Assembly: GCA_903834925.1 (NCBI GenBank)
Contig: CAILLA010000136.1
Span: forward strand, 1-64,000
From: an uncultured Schlesneria sp.
GTDB taxonomy: Bacteria > Planctomycetota > Planctomycetia > Planctomycetales > Planctomycetaceae
Direction: 5' to 3'
Length of the DNA stretch: 64,000 nt
The notes under the pieces were generated by a model. That model did not search any database. It was given only the letters and a program-made list of their open reading frames with translations, and was not told where the DNA came from. Position numbers and translations under genes: made by a program. Shown one piece after another: positions 48,901 through 57,957 of the stretch (the stretch's first letter is position 1; every line of letters starts with the position of its first letter).

Positions 48901-50428
48901 GCCCTTCTTCACTGAGACCCAATCCCCATGTGTTGTTGTTCGTCGAACGCAGGAATTCCAGATCCGTTACAACGGGATTCGGCTGACCTGACTTTCCATT
49001 CCCAACTTCAGTGCCGGTTGAAGCATTTGCTTCTTCAACCTTGAATCGAAAAAAGCCCTGTCGGAACGAGGTTACTTTACGGCCATCAGTCAGAATGGGT
49101 GACGAATTGTTGTAGCCCTGCATGGCATAATACCAGTTATCCAGGCCGTACTGAAAATTACTGACTTCGCCGTGAGTGTCACCCATCGACCAGCCGGTGA
49201 TCAGAACTTTGCGGAAGTCGGCTTTGTCGTCGCCATTGGTATCTTTCAGATAGATCGTTTCCGTTCCATCCTGAACGATGACACCGCCACGGTAAAACGT
49301 AATTGCCGTTGGAATACTCAACTTTTCTGCGAAGACCGTGAATTTGTCGGCGACCCAATCACCGTCGGTGTCTTCCAGAATTCGAATCCGGTCACGCCCC
49401 TCGCCCACTGGCTTCAGTTCGTTCGGATAGTCCAGCGTTTCGCAGATCCAGAGACGACCTCGTTCGTCCCAGTTCATCGAAATCGGCTTCCCTTCGAAAT
49501 CCTTTTCTGAAGCGAACAGTTTCACTTCGAACCCGACTGGCGTGACGAAATGTTTCATCGATTCTTCGGGTGAAGCGGGAAGCTGCATCTTGCGTTTGCC
49601 GTTTTCAACGGTTCCCCATTGTTTTCCCGGTGGATAGAAGGGGACATCGGCTTCGACGTACTCGAAGGGCTTCAAATCGGCAGAAAGCTTGGTCATCAGG
49701 GGTTTATCAGCGAACGAAGGAACGAGACTGGGATCTTGTCCGCATGCCCAGCGGATGCCTCGTTCAACCAGATTGTGAAAACCGGGATTGGAGAATGTGC
49801 GAGCGTCGTGACCCCAGGCGGTATAGAATACTCGGCCTTTTCCGTGAGTCCTGACCCATGTCCAGGGCTCTTCGGTTTCCCCTTCCGTGCGAGTCTCAAG
49901 CACCGTCCGGTTCACGGGATTGTGTTTTGTATGGACGTAGGTCTCATCCCAACTTTCGAATCCCTTAAATCCCTTCATCACGGGGTGATCAGGTTGAGTG
50001 ATCGTCGTGCGGAACGTTCCTGTTCCGTGTTTCATGAACTGAGCACCGATCAAACCAACTACGGCATCGTTGTTTCGAAAGCAAAAGCTGGCACAGTGAA
50101 GTGGAATAAATCCTTTGCCACTGGCGACGTAGTCGAGCAGCGACTTGGCCTGGTCATCGGTAATCGAATCGATGTTTGCGTAAACGACCAAACCGTCATA
50201 CCCAGCCAACGTGGTCGGGTTGAGATCCGCAGGAACATCGGAATAGACCAGTTCGATCTTCTGCTTCGCCAGCGCAGGTTGAAGCTGTTTGAATCGAACC
50301 GCCGGCTGGTGATGTCCGCCATCCCCGAGATACAGCAGTTTCAGACGACCCGATTCAGCCGCCGAGACCATTGTCGAAACCGCACACAAGAATGTCGCCG
50401 CAAGTGCCAGCGTTGTTGTCAGTCGCAT
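45908..50428 (-). CDS. PVC-type protein: ThuA domain + dehydrogenase-like propeller + HEAT + mono-haem cytochrome c
   Basis: ATG 50428 MRLTTTLALAATFLCAVSTMVSAAES; ThuA region LLYLGDGGHHQP; VTPVGFEVKLFASEKDFEGKPISMNWDERGRLWICE; CTKCHTHSGEGTKIGPDL. Confidence 0.88.
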   Translation of the reverse strand: MRLTTTLALAATFLCAVSTMVSAAESGRLKLLYLGDGGHHQPAVRFKQLQPALAKQKIELVYSDVPADLNPTTLAGYDGLVVYANIDSITDDQAKSLLDYVASGKGFIPLHCASFCFRNNDAVVGLIGAQFMKHGTGTFRTTITQPDHPVMKGFKGFESWDETYVHTKHNPVNRTVLETRTEGETEEPWTWVRTHGKGRVFYTAWGHDARTFSNPGFHNLVERGIRWACGQDPSLVPSFADKPLMTKLSADLKPFEYVEADVPFYPPGKQWGTVENGKRKMQLPASPEESMKHFVTPVGFEVKLFASEKDFEGKPISMNWDERGRLWICETLDYPNELKPVGEGRDRIRILEDTDGDWVADKFTVFAEKLSIPTAITFYRGGVIVQDGTETIYLKDTNGDDKADFRKVLITGWSMGDTHGEVSNFQYGLDNWYYAMQGYNNSSPILTDGRKVTSFRQGFFRFKVEEANASTGTEVGNGKSGQPNPVVTDLEFLRSTNNNTWGLGLSEEGLVFGSTANGNPSEFMPIPNRYYEAVRGWSSSVLGGIADSNKFEPLDEGKVRQVDHHGGFTAAAGHALYTARNYPKEYWNRTAFVTEATGHLVATFVIREDGAGFRSKNSWNLLASNDEWSGPIMAEVGPDGNMWVIDWYNFIIQHNPTPAGFKTGKGMAYESNLRDKKHGRIYRIVYTGSGDPAAPKKDLASKPSDDGAMMADKSLDLSRASAEQLLAALHSPNFFWRRHAQRLMLENRSTDVVQALIDMVKEQSLDEIGLATDINHALWTLHGRGVLDGKNRDAMKVVLRALNHPSAGVRRNALLVLPRNDEIIAPIQQSGVLRDKNPQVRLAALLTLAELPASAEAGEEVRLAMYNPGNLEDRWLRDAIVAAAARHDLHFLKSVVRHTGGKLASPPTDLIAIVAEHYGRGAPVDSIGSLLPLLGTSNDDADIAEKIGRVNSAIITGLAKGWPKGKATTFDDATENALVDLLKKLPPATRGPMATFATRAGSKKMEQYGAEIAGSFLTIAQNDKETEVARREAALQLVNFRRLDPAVAKDILSIITPRTSPDLSKGLIEALGTSEAPEIGSTLVASLGSLTPSVRPSAIRALLSRADWSEALLDGLDQGVIQSGELSLDQKQSLTAHPTKRLADRAKKIMSRGGGLPNPDRQKVLDELMPLTELTADAVAGKEVFKKQCTKCHTHSGEGTKIGPDLTGMAVHPKKELLTHIIDPSRSVEGNFRVYSVVLTDGRVMNGLLASESKTAVEIFDAEGKKHAIQRDDIDELVASTKSLMPEGFEKQVKPEEIANLLEFLTQRGKYLPIPINKVATVVSTKEMFHDGQHDEQKLIFPDWSPKIFEGIPFVLVDPSGDRIANAIMLNGSNGDKPPRMPKSVSLTCNSPATAIHMLGGISGWGWPASKKGTVAINVQLKYADGKTEVHELINGEHFADYISRVDVPQSKFAYRLRGQQIRYFSIIPKRTEKIETIELVKGNDTESSPIVMAITVETPTKAEGK

Positions 50429-50654
50429 TCCGAAACTTTCTGCAAGAAAATTGAGGATTTTGAGTTTGAACGAATCAATCAAAATTGGGTGGATCCCAAA
50501 TTCAACCAAAAAATGAGTGTAAAACACAACCGATCCCACGGAAACTCGAAGGATGCGGCCACAAATCGATTGAAAATGGAAGTCAGGAAATCTTGGACAT
50601 TCAAGGAATTGTAACTTTCCCGACGCCTTTCGGCGACTGTCCGAGCATTGACGG

Positions 50655-50751
50655 GGTGAGCCGGGATGCGTAAGCACTCGGATTCTTTTATGGAACTTGA
50701 AACGCAAATTGGGGAACGAAGGGTCCGAGGGCTTACGCCGCCCGGTTCACC
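50655..50751. repeat. Inverted repeat pair, 28-nt arms, 41-nt spacer (MITE/REP-like)
   Basis: Left ggtgagccgggatgcgtaagcactcgga; reverse complement of right ggtgaaccgggcggcgtaagccctcgga; 24/28 identical. Confidence 0.75.
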
Positions 50752-50932
50752 TTGACTCTCGTTCTTAAGAAACAGTGCCATTGGAAAGCGGTCTCTTCCT
50801 GTGACTTAAACGACCAAAAGATGTTTGAAGCAATGGTTCATGGACCGAAATCAATCAACCAGCTAATCTCATCATGCAGAGTTGAAAAAGCTGCCAATCA
50901 AAAACTTCCATCACCGCCTGAAAGGATACGCG

Positions 50933-51403
50933 ATGATCGTTGATCACATTAAAAACCATGCCAAATACATGCATCTTCCCCCTCGGATCGTGCAAGCCAT
51001 CCAGTATATCGGCAGTACGGATTTCACGTTCGTCGAAAGTGGACAGTACGAACTGGACGGCAAAAAGCTCGTCAGCATGGTCCAGCGTTACAAAACAAAA
51101 CTCCCCGAGCAGGCGGTATGGGAATCTCATCGAAAGTACATCGACGTGCAATTTGTCGCCGGAGGCCACGAGCAATTCGGCCACGTCCCGCTGGCCAGCG
51201 CTCCCAAAGTCAAAACTCCTTATAACGAAGAGCGGGATGTGATCTTCTACGAACCCGGTACCGAAATCATTGATGCCCCCATGGGGACCTTTATGATCTT
51301 CTATCCTGATGATATCCACGCCCCGGCCCTGGCCATCGGGAATCCCCCAATTGCCAGTGAAGTGGTCAAAGTGGTGGTCAAAGTCGCCGTTGAAGGTCTT
51401 TAG
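50933..51403 (+). CDS. YhcH/YjgK/YiaL family protein
   Basis: ATG 50933; ELDGKKLVSMVQRYKTK...WESHRKYIDVQFVAGGHE. Confidence 0.88.
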   Translation: MIVDHIKNHAKYMHLPPRIVQAIQYIGSTDFTFVESGQYELDGKKLVSMVQRYKTKLPEQAVWESHRKYIDVQFVAGGHEQFGHVPLASAPKVKTPYNEERDVIFYEPGTEIIDAPMGTFMIFYPDDIHAPALAIGNPPIASEVVKVVVKVAVEGL

Positions 51404-51425
51404 AGGCGAGCGGAAACATTGGTGC

Positions 51426-51455
51426 CACTGCTTGACTGTCCCCGGTCAAGCAGTG
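51426..51455. terminator. 11-bp perfect stem-loop downstream of YhcH-like gene
   Basis: cactgcttgac-tgtccccg-gtcaagcagtg. Confidence 0.5.
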
Positions 51456-51618
51456 CTCTTCAGAAAAGGTTTTAGTAATGTCACGGCATCGGAGAAGATG
51501 CCAACCAAGCGAAAATTCAGGCCTTCACCGTGTCTGACGGAAAATCGGCAACTGTCATCGCACAGCAACGTTGCTGAAACGTCTTCACTCCTCCCGCAAT
51601 TCTTCAACAATGCCCAAA

Positions 51619-52038
51619 TCACGCGGCCGGCTCACTCCACCCGTCGTCAATCGCGTAAGCCTCGACTTCAAATGGATTGTCCAGGTAAGCATTTCCGCCT
51701 CGGATTCCAATCCAGAAGCTGGCGAGCACGTATGCGGGGATAAAAAACGGGCCCCAATGTTCGTATTGCCTGACGTGAACTCGTTCGTGTCGGCGAGTTC
51801 GCAGAAGGGTTGGTTTGTCGCATCCGAGAACCACATGCCCGAATGTGATTGCCGCGATCGGGCCGCTGATCCAAAATGGTCGCTGAAGCAGTTTGGCCAG
51901 TTGACCTCCATATGCTTCGAGTACCCCATCGACGACTTGTACGCCTCCACCTGTCACAAGTGCGATGGGGACCAGCAGCAAGCCGACCAACGTGCCCGGA
52001 AATGCCCAAAGGTATAAAAGTGGTTTCCACCATTGCAT
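51619..52038 (-). CDS. Hypothetical membrane-associated protein with HExxH-like motif
   Basis: 139 aa; TM segment then RRHERVHVRQYEHWGPFFIPAYV...NPFEVEAYA. Confidence 0.55.
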   Translation of the reverse strand: MQWWKPLLYLWAFPGTLVGLLLVPIALVTGGGVQVVDGVLEAYGGQLAKLLQRPFWISGPIAAITFGHVVLGCDKPTLLRTRRHERVHVRQYEHWGPFFIPAYVLASFWIGIRGGNAYLDNPFEVEAYAIDDGWSEPAA

Positions 52039-52385
52039 TTCTGTAATCCCTCACGTCTTGAAATATCGAGCCCACCCGTCTGAACTCGCATCTTAAAAGA
52101 TATACGATGAACCCGCACTAGAATCTTGTGAATATACTAGCATGTCTCCAATCTTCATTTTCAGTCTTGTCGGCTATAGCCAGAACCATGATCAGCGTCG
52201 TTCCACTCATTGACTTGTGGAGCGGGTAATCTGCCGACTATACAATTTGATCGGCACAACCGACGGACATTGATCATGCATCGACGAATTTCAAGAATTG
52301 CTGCGGTCGACCGACGGATTTGTGTTTGTGTTCGTTCCGATGTAATGTCCCTACGGTGATCTGCCCGCAAACTGCAATCGAATTC

Positions 52386-52496
52386 ATGCCGACATTTCAA
52401 CCATCTATTTCTGCGGCTCCTACGGTTTCGATCGTCATTCCCGCGTTCAACGATGGGCCGACGGCTGGCGGGTCGCGAGTCGATCCTCATGAGTAG
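52386..52496 (+). pseudogene. Truncated GT2 glycosyltransferase head
   Basis: MPTFQPSISAAPTVSIVIPAFNDGPTAGGSRVDPHE*; VSIVIPAFND is the GT2 first strand; overlaps the flippase start. Confidence 0.55.
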
Positions 52497-54000
52497 TGCT
52501 GCGAAGGGTCTCGGCACGTCCCAGTCGCCGCTGCCCCACAACTCGGGCCGTCACCTTCTCGACGGAACGCTTTGGGTTATACTCGCTGATGCGCTTTTCC
52601 CAGTCACGGCCGTAGTCACGGCGGGAGTCTTGACCCGGAAACTTTCTCCTGATGAGTACGGTCGGCTCAACCTTTCGGTGACGTTGGCAGGCTGGTCCGT
52701 AAGTATTCTATTGGCCTTATTTGGACGCGCGATGGTTCTGGTCGTTCGCCGCGCAACCGATTGGCAGGGGGCTGCCGCAACGATTTTCCGACGACAGCTG
52801 GCTGCAGCAATGGCGGTGTTCGTGGGAATGCTACTGTCGGCTGACCTGATCGCCGACGTCTGGCAGGTGTCGGGGTTGGCGACGGAGTTGCGGCTGATGG
52901 CGTTCGAGATTCCATTCGCGTCATCCTCGCTTGTGCTCCGACAAATTCTTGTTGCACGGGGGCGTTTTCGACAGCGAGCATTCGGGGGAGCTGTCCGCTG
53001 GCTGGTGCGGATGTGCCTGGTCGTGTTGGCTGTCGAACTGGGCTTCGGGGTTCGGGGAGCGATCGTGGGACTGGTCCTGACATCGGCCCTTGACCTGGGG
53101 CTGGGTTGCCTTTTCACCGCGATCCCTCTATGGGGTACCTCCCGCGTCGGCTGGAGGGAGTTCACGGCTCTGGCGATGCCGATGTTTCTGACAGCAATCA
53201 GCCTGCGAACGTTCGAGCGGATCGATTTATTCGCCCTGCAGATGCTGGGTGCCGATGCCGCACAGACGGCGCTTTATGGAGCCGCTCAGAATCTTGCCCT
53301 GACGCCCGTGTGGTTGTCCCAGTCAATGCTGTCGCTGTCGCTGTCGAGCGTAGCCCAGTTAGTGATCGCGGGAGATCTTTCGGGCGGGAGAAAACTTGCC
53401 CGTCAAACGGCGCGCAGCTCAGTGCTTCTGTTTCCGCTCGCGGCACTGATAGCAGGGAGTGCGCCGCAGGTGATTTCGCTGGTGTACGGGGCGCGGTACG
53501 TAGCCGCTTCACCGGTGTTTGCCCTGTTGATTGTTGCAGCGGTAGGTCTGGTCCAAGTCTCGGTTGCCGCAGCCCTGCTTTCCTCATTTGACCACCTTGG
53601 GTGGCAAGCCGTTCTGATTGTTCCACTAGTTCCTCTGGCCATTGTGGTGCATGCAATGGCGATTCCACATCTGGGCGCAATGGGTGCAGCGCTCACCACG
53701 CTCGGCCTGACGTGGTCGTGCGTTCTTGTTTCTGGATGCACGCTTTATGGCCTGACGGGTGTGTCAGTTCCGGTGGCAACGCTGCTGCGTTCAGTAGTAT
53801 TGTCGGTGGGAGGTTATTTTCTGGCACAACACTTACCACCGAGCGGTGCGTGGATCTTGTTGCAGTTGCCTGCCTTGGCCGTGTTCTCAGCCGTCATCTT
53901 GATCGTCCTGGGAGAATTTCACAGCGATGGTCTGACGGTCTCTTCTGTTTTGAACATTGCAGGCATCCTTTTTAAGAGAAAACCCAAGAATTTGCGATGA
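52489..54000 (+). CDS. Polysaccharide flippase (Wzx/MOP-like)
   Basis: ATG 52489; about 12-14 TM segments, polysaccharide-cassette context. Confidence 0.8.
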   Translation: MSSAAKGLGTSQSPLPHNSGRHLLDGTLWVILADALFPVTAVVTAGVLTRKLSPDEYGRLNLSVTLAGWSVSILLALFGRAMVLVVRRATDWQGAAATIFRRQLAAAMAVFVGMLLSADLIADVWQVSGLATELRLMAFEIPFASSSLVLRQILVARGRFRQRAFGGAVRWLVRMCLVVLAVELGFGVRGAIVGLVLTSALDLGLGCLFTAIPLWGTSRVGWREFTALAMPMFLTAISLRTFERIDLFALQMLGADAAQTALYGAAQNLALTPVWLSQSMLSLSLSSVAQLVIAGDLSGGRKLARQTARSSVLLFPLAALIAGSAPQVISLVYGARYVAASPVFALLIVAAVGLVQVSVAAALLSSFDHLGWQAVLIVPLVPLAIVVHAMAIPHLGAMGAALTTLGLTWSCVLVSGCTLYGLTGVSVPVATLLRSVVLSVGGYFLAQHLPPSGAWILLQLPALAVFSAVILIVLGEFHSDGLTVSSVLNIAGILFKRKPKNLR

Positions 54001-54367
54001 CCGCCAGGGATCGACAACAGTCCAACCGCCTGTGACGGCGGAACGAGCGGGTGCGGTCCGTAGATGATGAGTACCCACAACGACGGTTTCACTCATTTGC
54101 GTTAATTAACGTCCGTACCGGTCGCTGGTCCAAGATCTGATCGGAGTGCAGAAATCGTTCGTCCATCCGCAGCGGCTTATCAATTCAGTTGATTCTACTC
54201 GTCAAACAACCTTTACGGATGAACTTATGGGAATTATTAGCTTGTATGCCATCAAACAGTGAAGTACGATCCTTCGAATTCAGCCTCGGTTGGCCAGCAA
54301 TGTGCGGTCGATTGTCGTTAATTGGCTTTATGCCTCCCTCCCAGCTGTCGGGCGATAATCGGTAAAT

Positions 54368-55237
54368 ATGAAATCCTGTACACGATCCAATTCAGTTGCT
54401 GAGAACCTGAACCTTTGGAATCAGGAACATGCCTGGCTTGAGCACGGCGACGAGTGGAAGGGTCAAGCCGATTCATGTGGCGTACCCTATCCCGAGTGGA
54501 AAGCCTCGGTAGTTGACCGGTTGATCACCCCATACGCCAAGCCCGGATCAACGATCCTTGAACTCGCGCCAGGGCACGGCCGATGGACTGAGGCATTATC
54601 TAGCCTGGCAGGTCGGTTAATTCTTGTGGATCTGAGTCCTGGCTGTATCGAGGAATGCCGGCGTCGGTTCGAGGGGCGAGACCGCCTGGAAACCTATGTC
54701 AATGATGGAAGAAGTCTACCTCCGGGGCTAGATTGTCAGGTCGATCTTGTCTGGTCGTTCGATTCGCTTGTTCACGTTGCCCCAAGAGAAATCCAGAACT
54801 ATTTATTTGAGATTCATCGAGTGCTTAAGCCAGGTGGTTTTGCCGTGATCCATCATGCAAACCGGAGGCACTGGACGCTTCCCCTGGCTCCGCTACGGAG
54901 CCTCGGCCCGACGTGGGCTTTACTTTACCGATACCTTTCGATGGGGACTGAAGAGAGCGCCGACGGCTGGCGTTCAGCCGTATCCGTGAAGCTATTCCGT
55001 ACGATGGCTACCCGCGCCGGCTTGAGCGTGTTGGAAAACCTCTCGCGATGGGGAGATGGCAACCGCTACGGAGTACCAAGGCACAACGACCGGGTTACCA
55101 TCCTCGTCAAAGCTCCGGAAGATCATGCCAATGGTCAGCTCCTTCCGCACGAACGAAACTCGCAAGCTTCCGAACCCAACACCCCAGGGTCCCCATCGAT
55201 TTTCGATCGCAGTCAGAAAAACGAGGCCCCAGGATGA
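54368..55237 (+). CDS. Class I SAM-dependent methyltransferase
   Basis: ILELAPGHGRWTEAL motif I, DLVWSFDSLVHV, VLKPGGFAVIHH. Confidence 0.88.
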   Translation: MKSCTRSNSVAENLNLWNQEHAWLEHGDEWKGQADSCGVPYPEWKASVVDRLITPYAKPGSTILELAPGHGRWTEALSSLAGRLILVDLSPGCIEECRRRFEGRDRLETYVNDGRSLPPGLDCQVDLVWSFDSLVHVAPREIQNYLFEIHRVLKPGGFAVIHHANRRHWTLPLAPLRSLGPTWALLYRYLSMGTEESADGWRSAVSVKLFRTMATRAGLSVLENLSRWGDGNRYGVPRHNDRVTILVKAPEDHANGQLLPHERNSQASEPNTPGSPSIFDRSQKNEAPG

Positions 55238-56100
55238 CCTCGGAAGTAAGGTCAAAGTTCCTGCCAGCATCGTCGACTTCTGTTCGAGAGACTGTGTTCG
55301 CGCCGTCGTCAAGGTCCTTATGGCAGATGCTGACCTCCCGGCTGATCCGGTCCAGTGGACGTTTGCCCGACTTCCTTTGCCTGGGTTCCCAGAAATCAGG
55401 AACGTCCACCCTTCACGAACTGCTTTCCGGACACCCGGACGTTTATCTTCCCGCACGTAAGGAGCTTCAGTATTTTACGCTTCAAAGCAATCGGGACACC
55501 CACTGGTATTCCGCTCATTTCCGGATGGCCAAGTCGAACCAGTCTTGTGGAGAAATTACTCCGTATTACCTTTTCCATCCTGCGGCACCACAGCGGATTC
55601 ACAAACTTTTACCGAATGTGAAACTGATTGTCCTGCTCCGCGATCCGGTCGAGCGCGCACTCTCGGGTTACTTTCACTCCGTCCGTCACGGCTTCGAGTC
55701 CTTGGTAATCGAAGACGCGTTCGATCATGAGATCGAGCGGTTGGCCGGGTCCGCAGAGATACTCTTCCATCCCGGTGGACGTCATGAATCTCATCAGCAC
55801 CATAGCTATCTCAGCCGCAGTCGCTATGAACTTCAGATCGGGGAGTATTATCAGTTTTTCGATCGGTCACAGATGCTGCTGATCCGAAGCGAAGACTTTT
55901 TCCAGGATACCAAATCGGTTTGGAATCGGATTCTAGACTTCCTTGGGCTCCCGTCGTGCCCCCTGCCGCGCAACGTTCCGTGCGCCAATCATGGAGCGGG
56001 AGAGCTTGCTTCGGTCGACCCCGGCTTGCGCCAGCGACTAAGATCAACACTTGATGCCACGTATCGGACTCTGATGAGCGACCATGGAATCCAGTGGTGA
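55234..56100 (+). CDS. Sulfotransferase (PAPS-dependent type)
   Basis: ATG 55234 in ATGA overlap; CLGSQKSGTSTLHELLSGHPDV 5'-PSB, LLRDPVERALSGYFHS 3'-PB. Confidence 0.88.
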   Translation: MTSEVRSKFLPASSTSVRETVFAPSSRSLWQMLTSRLIRSSGRLPDFLCLGSQKSGTSTLHELLSGHPDVYLPARKELQYFTLQSNRDTHWYSAHFRMAKSNQSCGEITPYYLFHPAAPQRIHKLLPNVKLIVLLRDPVERALSGYFHSVRHGFESLVIEDAFDHEIERLAGSAEILFHPGGRHESHQHHSYLSRSRYELQIGEYYQFFDRSQMLLIRSEDFFQDTKSVWNRILDFLGLPSCPLPRNVPCANHGAGELASVDPGLRQRLRSTLDATYRTLMSDHGIQW

Positions 56101-56107
56101 AGCAGGT

Positions 56108-57868
56108 ATGAATGATTGTTCCGGGATTGCACGTACGCCAGAGCCGACGCGGCAATCTCATCCTCCGGCGCTGATTGTGGCGGGCATGCATCGTTCCGGA
56201 ACGTCCCTGACTGCCGGAATTCTCGCACGACTCGGTCTCGATCTGGGACAACAGCTGATTCCGGCCGATCTTACGAATCCCCGTGGATTTTATGAAGATG
56301 CAAAGATAGTGACATTTCATCAACGAGCGTTTCGGCGATTGCTTCCACGGAACGCATCGGGCCACATTGACTGGGGATGGAGTGAAAATCACGCGATAAA
56401 TATGACGAGCCTCGAGCAGTTTCGACAGGAGGCCCGGCAACTTGTCGCGGAAAGACAATCGCAGGGCGTGGCCTGGGGTTTTAAAGATCCGCGAACAACA
56501 TTGTTGCTCGACTTCTGGGACTCCTGCATTGAGGATGCCCGTTTTGTCATGGTTTACAGGGCACCCTGGCTGGTGGCCGATTCGATGCAGAGACTCCAGG
56601 CCGAAGTTTTCCTCAACAATCCAGCTTACGCTTATCACATCTGGCGAGAGTACAATGAGCGTCTTCTGAATTTTTTTCTGCGCAATCGAGACCGCTGCGT
56701 GTTGATCAATGTGGACGCCTTGTGCTCTCAGTTGCCTCGGTTCCAAAAATTGATCACGGACAGGCTGGGTTTGGATCTCACCGACGTTGATCTGTCCGGG
56801 GCGGTTGACGAAAGCCTATTGTTCAGAACCCGGGATGATGACCCTCGGGCCTCCCTGGCGGCCTTGGCGTTTCCAGAGTGCCAGTCCCTTCTGGAGAAAC
56901 TTGAGCAAGTCTCCGATCTCACGGAAAAACAATCCGCTCCGAAGCAATTTCCCGCTACCGTTCCTGGCGATCGTGCCGTCAAGCCATCCAATGTAGAGGT
57001 TTCGATTGTCATTCCGACTTATAACGACGCCATTTATCTGATCGAATCTTTGTCGAGCGTGGAGAAATGTCGGATTTGTGATGCCGAGGTGATTATCGTC
57101 GACGATGGAACCGAAGACGAAGAGAGCCTGAGAATTCTCCATGCGCTGAGCAACCGCGGGTATCACATTATCGTTCAGGAGAACCGAGGGCTTTCGGCAG
57201 CGCGCAATACGGGTATTGCAAACTCGCGTGGTCGTTTCGTCATTCCTCTCGATGCCGATAACCGGCTCTGCCCGGGGTTCGTTGAGGCGGCGCTGGGGGC
57301 GTTTGTCGCCCGGCCGGATCTTGGCGTCGTCTACACCGATCGGCAGCTCTTCGGTAAGTTGACTGGCGTGGTCCATGTCCCGGAGTTTAATCTTCAACGG
57401 TTGCTTTTCGGGAATTATATCGACGCTTGCGCCGTGTTTCGTCGTGAACTCTGGAACGACCTTCATGGTTATGATGAACGACTTCTTTGCTGGGAAGATT
57501 GGGAGTTTTGGATCAGAGCCGGGGTCCAGGGTTGGACCTTCCAGCATCTCGACCGTATCGGCTTTGAATACCGAGTACGCACGGGTTCACTCAACGATCG
57601 ATACCCCACCTTGGTGGCACGTCAAAAGCTGAGACGACACATTCTGTTGAATCATCGTCAGACCCTGTTCGATGGCATACCCGGTCGCGTTGGGGTTGTC
57701 AGCAGCAGAGTTGAGCGAGCGTTGCCCGGCTCCTGGAAGGCACGCTGGAAGGCGACGACTACAAATATCTACTGGCTCCTCTTTTGGGAGGCTCATGGCC
57801 CTGGCGGAGTGCTCACTTGGCCGTGGGTCAAATATCTGTGGACCAATTGGGTTCGGAGACTGGTATGA
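56108..57868 (+). CDS. Sulfotransferase-like domain fused to GT2 glycosyltransferase
   Basis: AGMHRSGTSLTAGIL...WGFKDPRTTLLL...VMVYRAPWLVADS; then VSIVIPTYNDAIYLIESLSSV...VIIVDDGTEDE...ENRGLSAARNTGI. Confidence 0.85.
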   Translation: MNDCSGIARTPEPTRQSHPPALIVAGMHRSGTSLTAGILARLGLDLGQQLIPADLTNPRGFYEDAKIVTFHQRAFRRLLPRNASGHIDWGWSENHAINMTSLEQFRQEARQLVAERQSQGVAWGFKDPRTTLLLDFWDSCIEDARFVMVYRAPWLVADSMQRLQAEVFLNNPAYAYHIWREYNERLLNFFLRNRDRCVLINVDALCSQLPRFQKLITDRLGLDLTDVDLSGAVDESLLFRTRDDDPRASLAALAFPECQSLLEKLEQVSDLTEKQSAPKQFPATVPGDRAVKPSNVEVSIVIPTYNDAIYLIESLSSVEKCRICDAEVIIVDDGTEDEESLRILHALSNRGYHIIVQENRGLSAARNTGIANSRGRFVIPLDADNRLCPGFVEAALGAFVARPDLGVVYTDRQLFGKLTGVVHVPEFNLQRLLFGNYIDACAVFRRELWNDLHGYDERLLCWEDWEFWIRAGVQGWTFQHLDRIGFEYRVRTGSLNDRYPTLVARQKLRRHILLNHRQTLFDGIPGRVGVVSSRVERALPGSWKARWKATTTNIYWLLFWEAHGPGGVLTWPWVKYLWTNWVRRLV

Positions 57869-57957
57869 CAAACGACCTCCAGCTCGGTGAGGCCCGAAAT
57901 GTTAGTTTGGCCGTGATCATTCCCAGCGAACGGTGTGGTTCAGACACGCGCGCGTGA
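57865..57957 (+). pseudogene. 30-codon ORF, possible truncated GT2 head
   Basis: MTNDLQLGEARNVSLAVIIPSERCGSDTRA*; ATGA overlap with upstream stop. Confidence 0.4.

Noticed and set aside
49619-50614. 331-aa plus ORF opposite the ThuA/PVC gene
   Set aside because: Antisense shadow; sense strand carries clear ThuA and signal peptide
55811-56746. 311-aa minus ORF opposite the sulfotransferase genes
   Set aside because: Antisense of two well-supported CDSs, no domain signature
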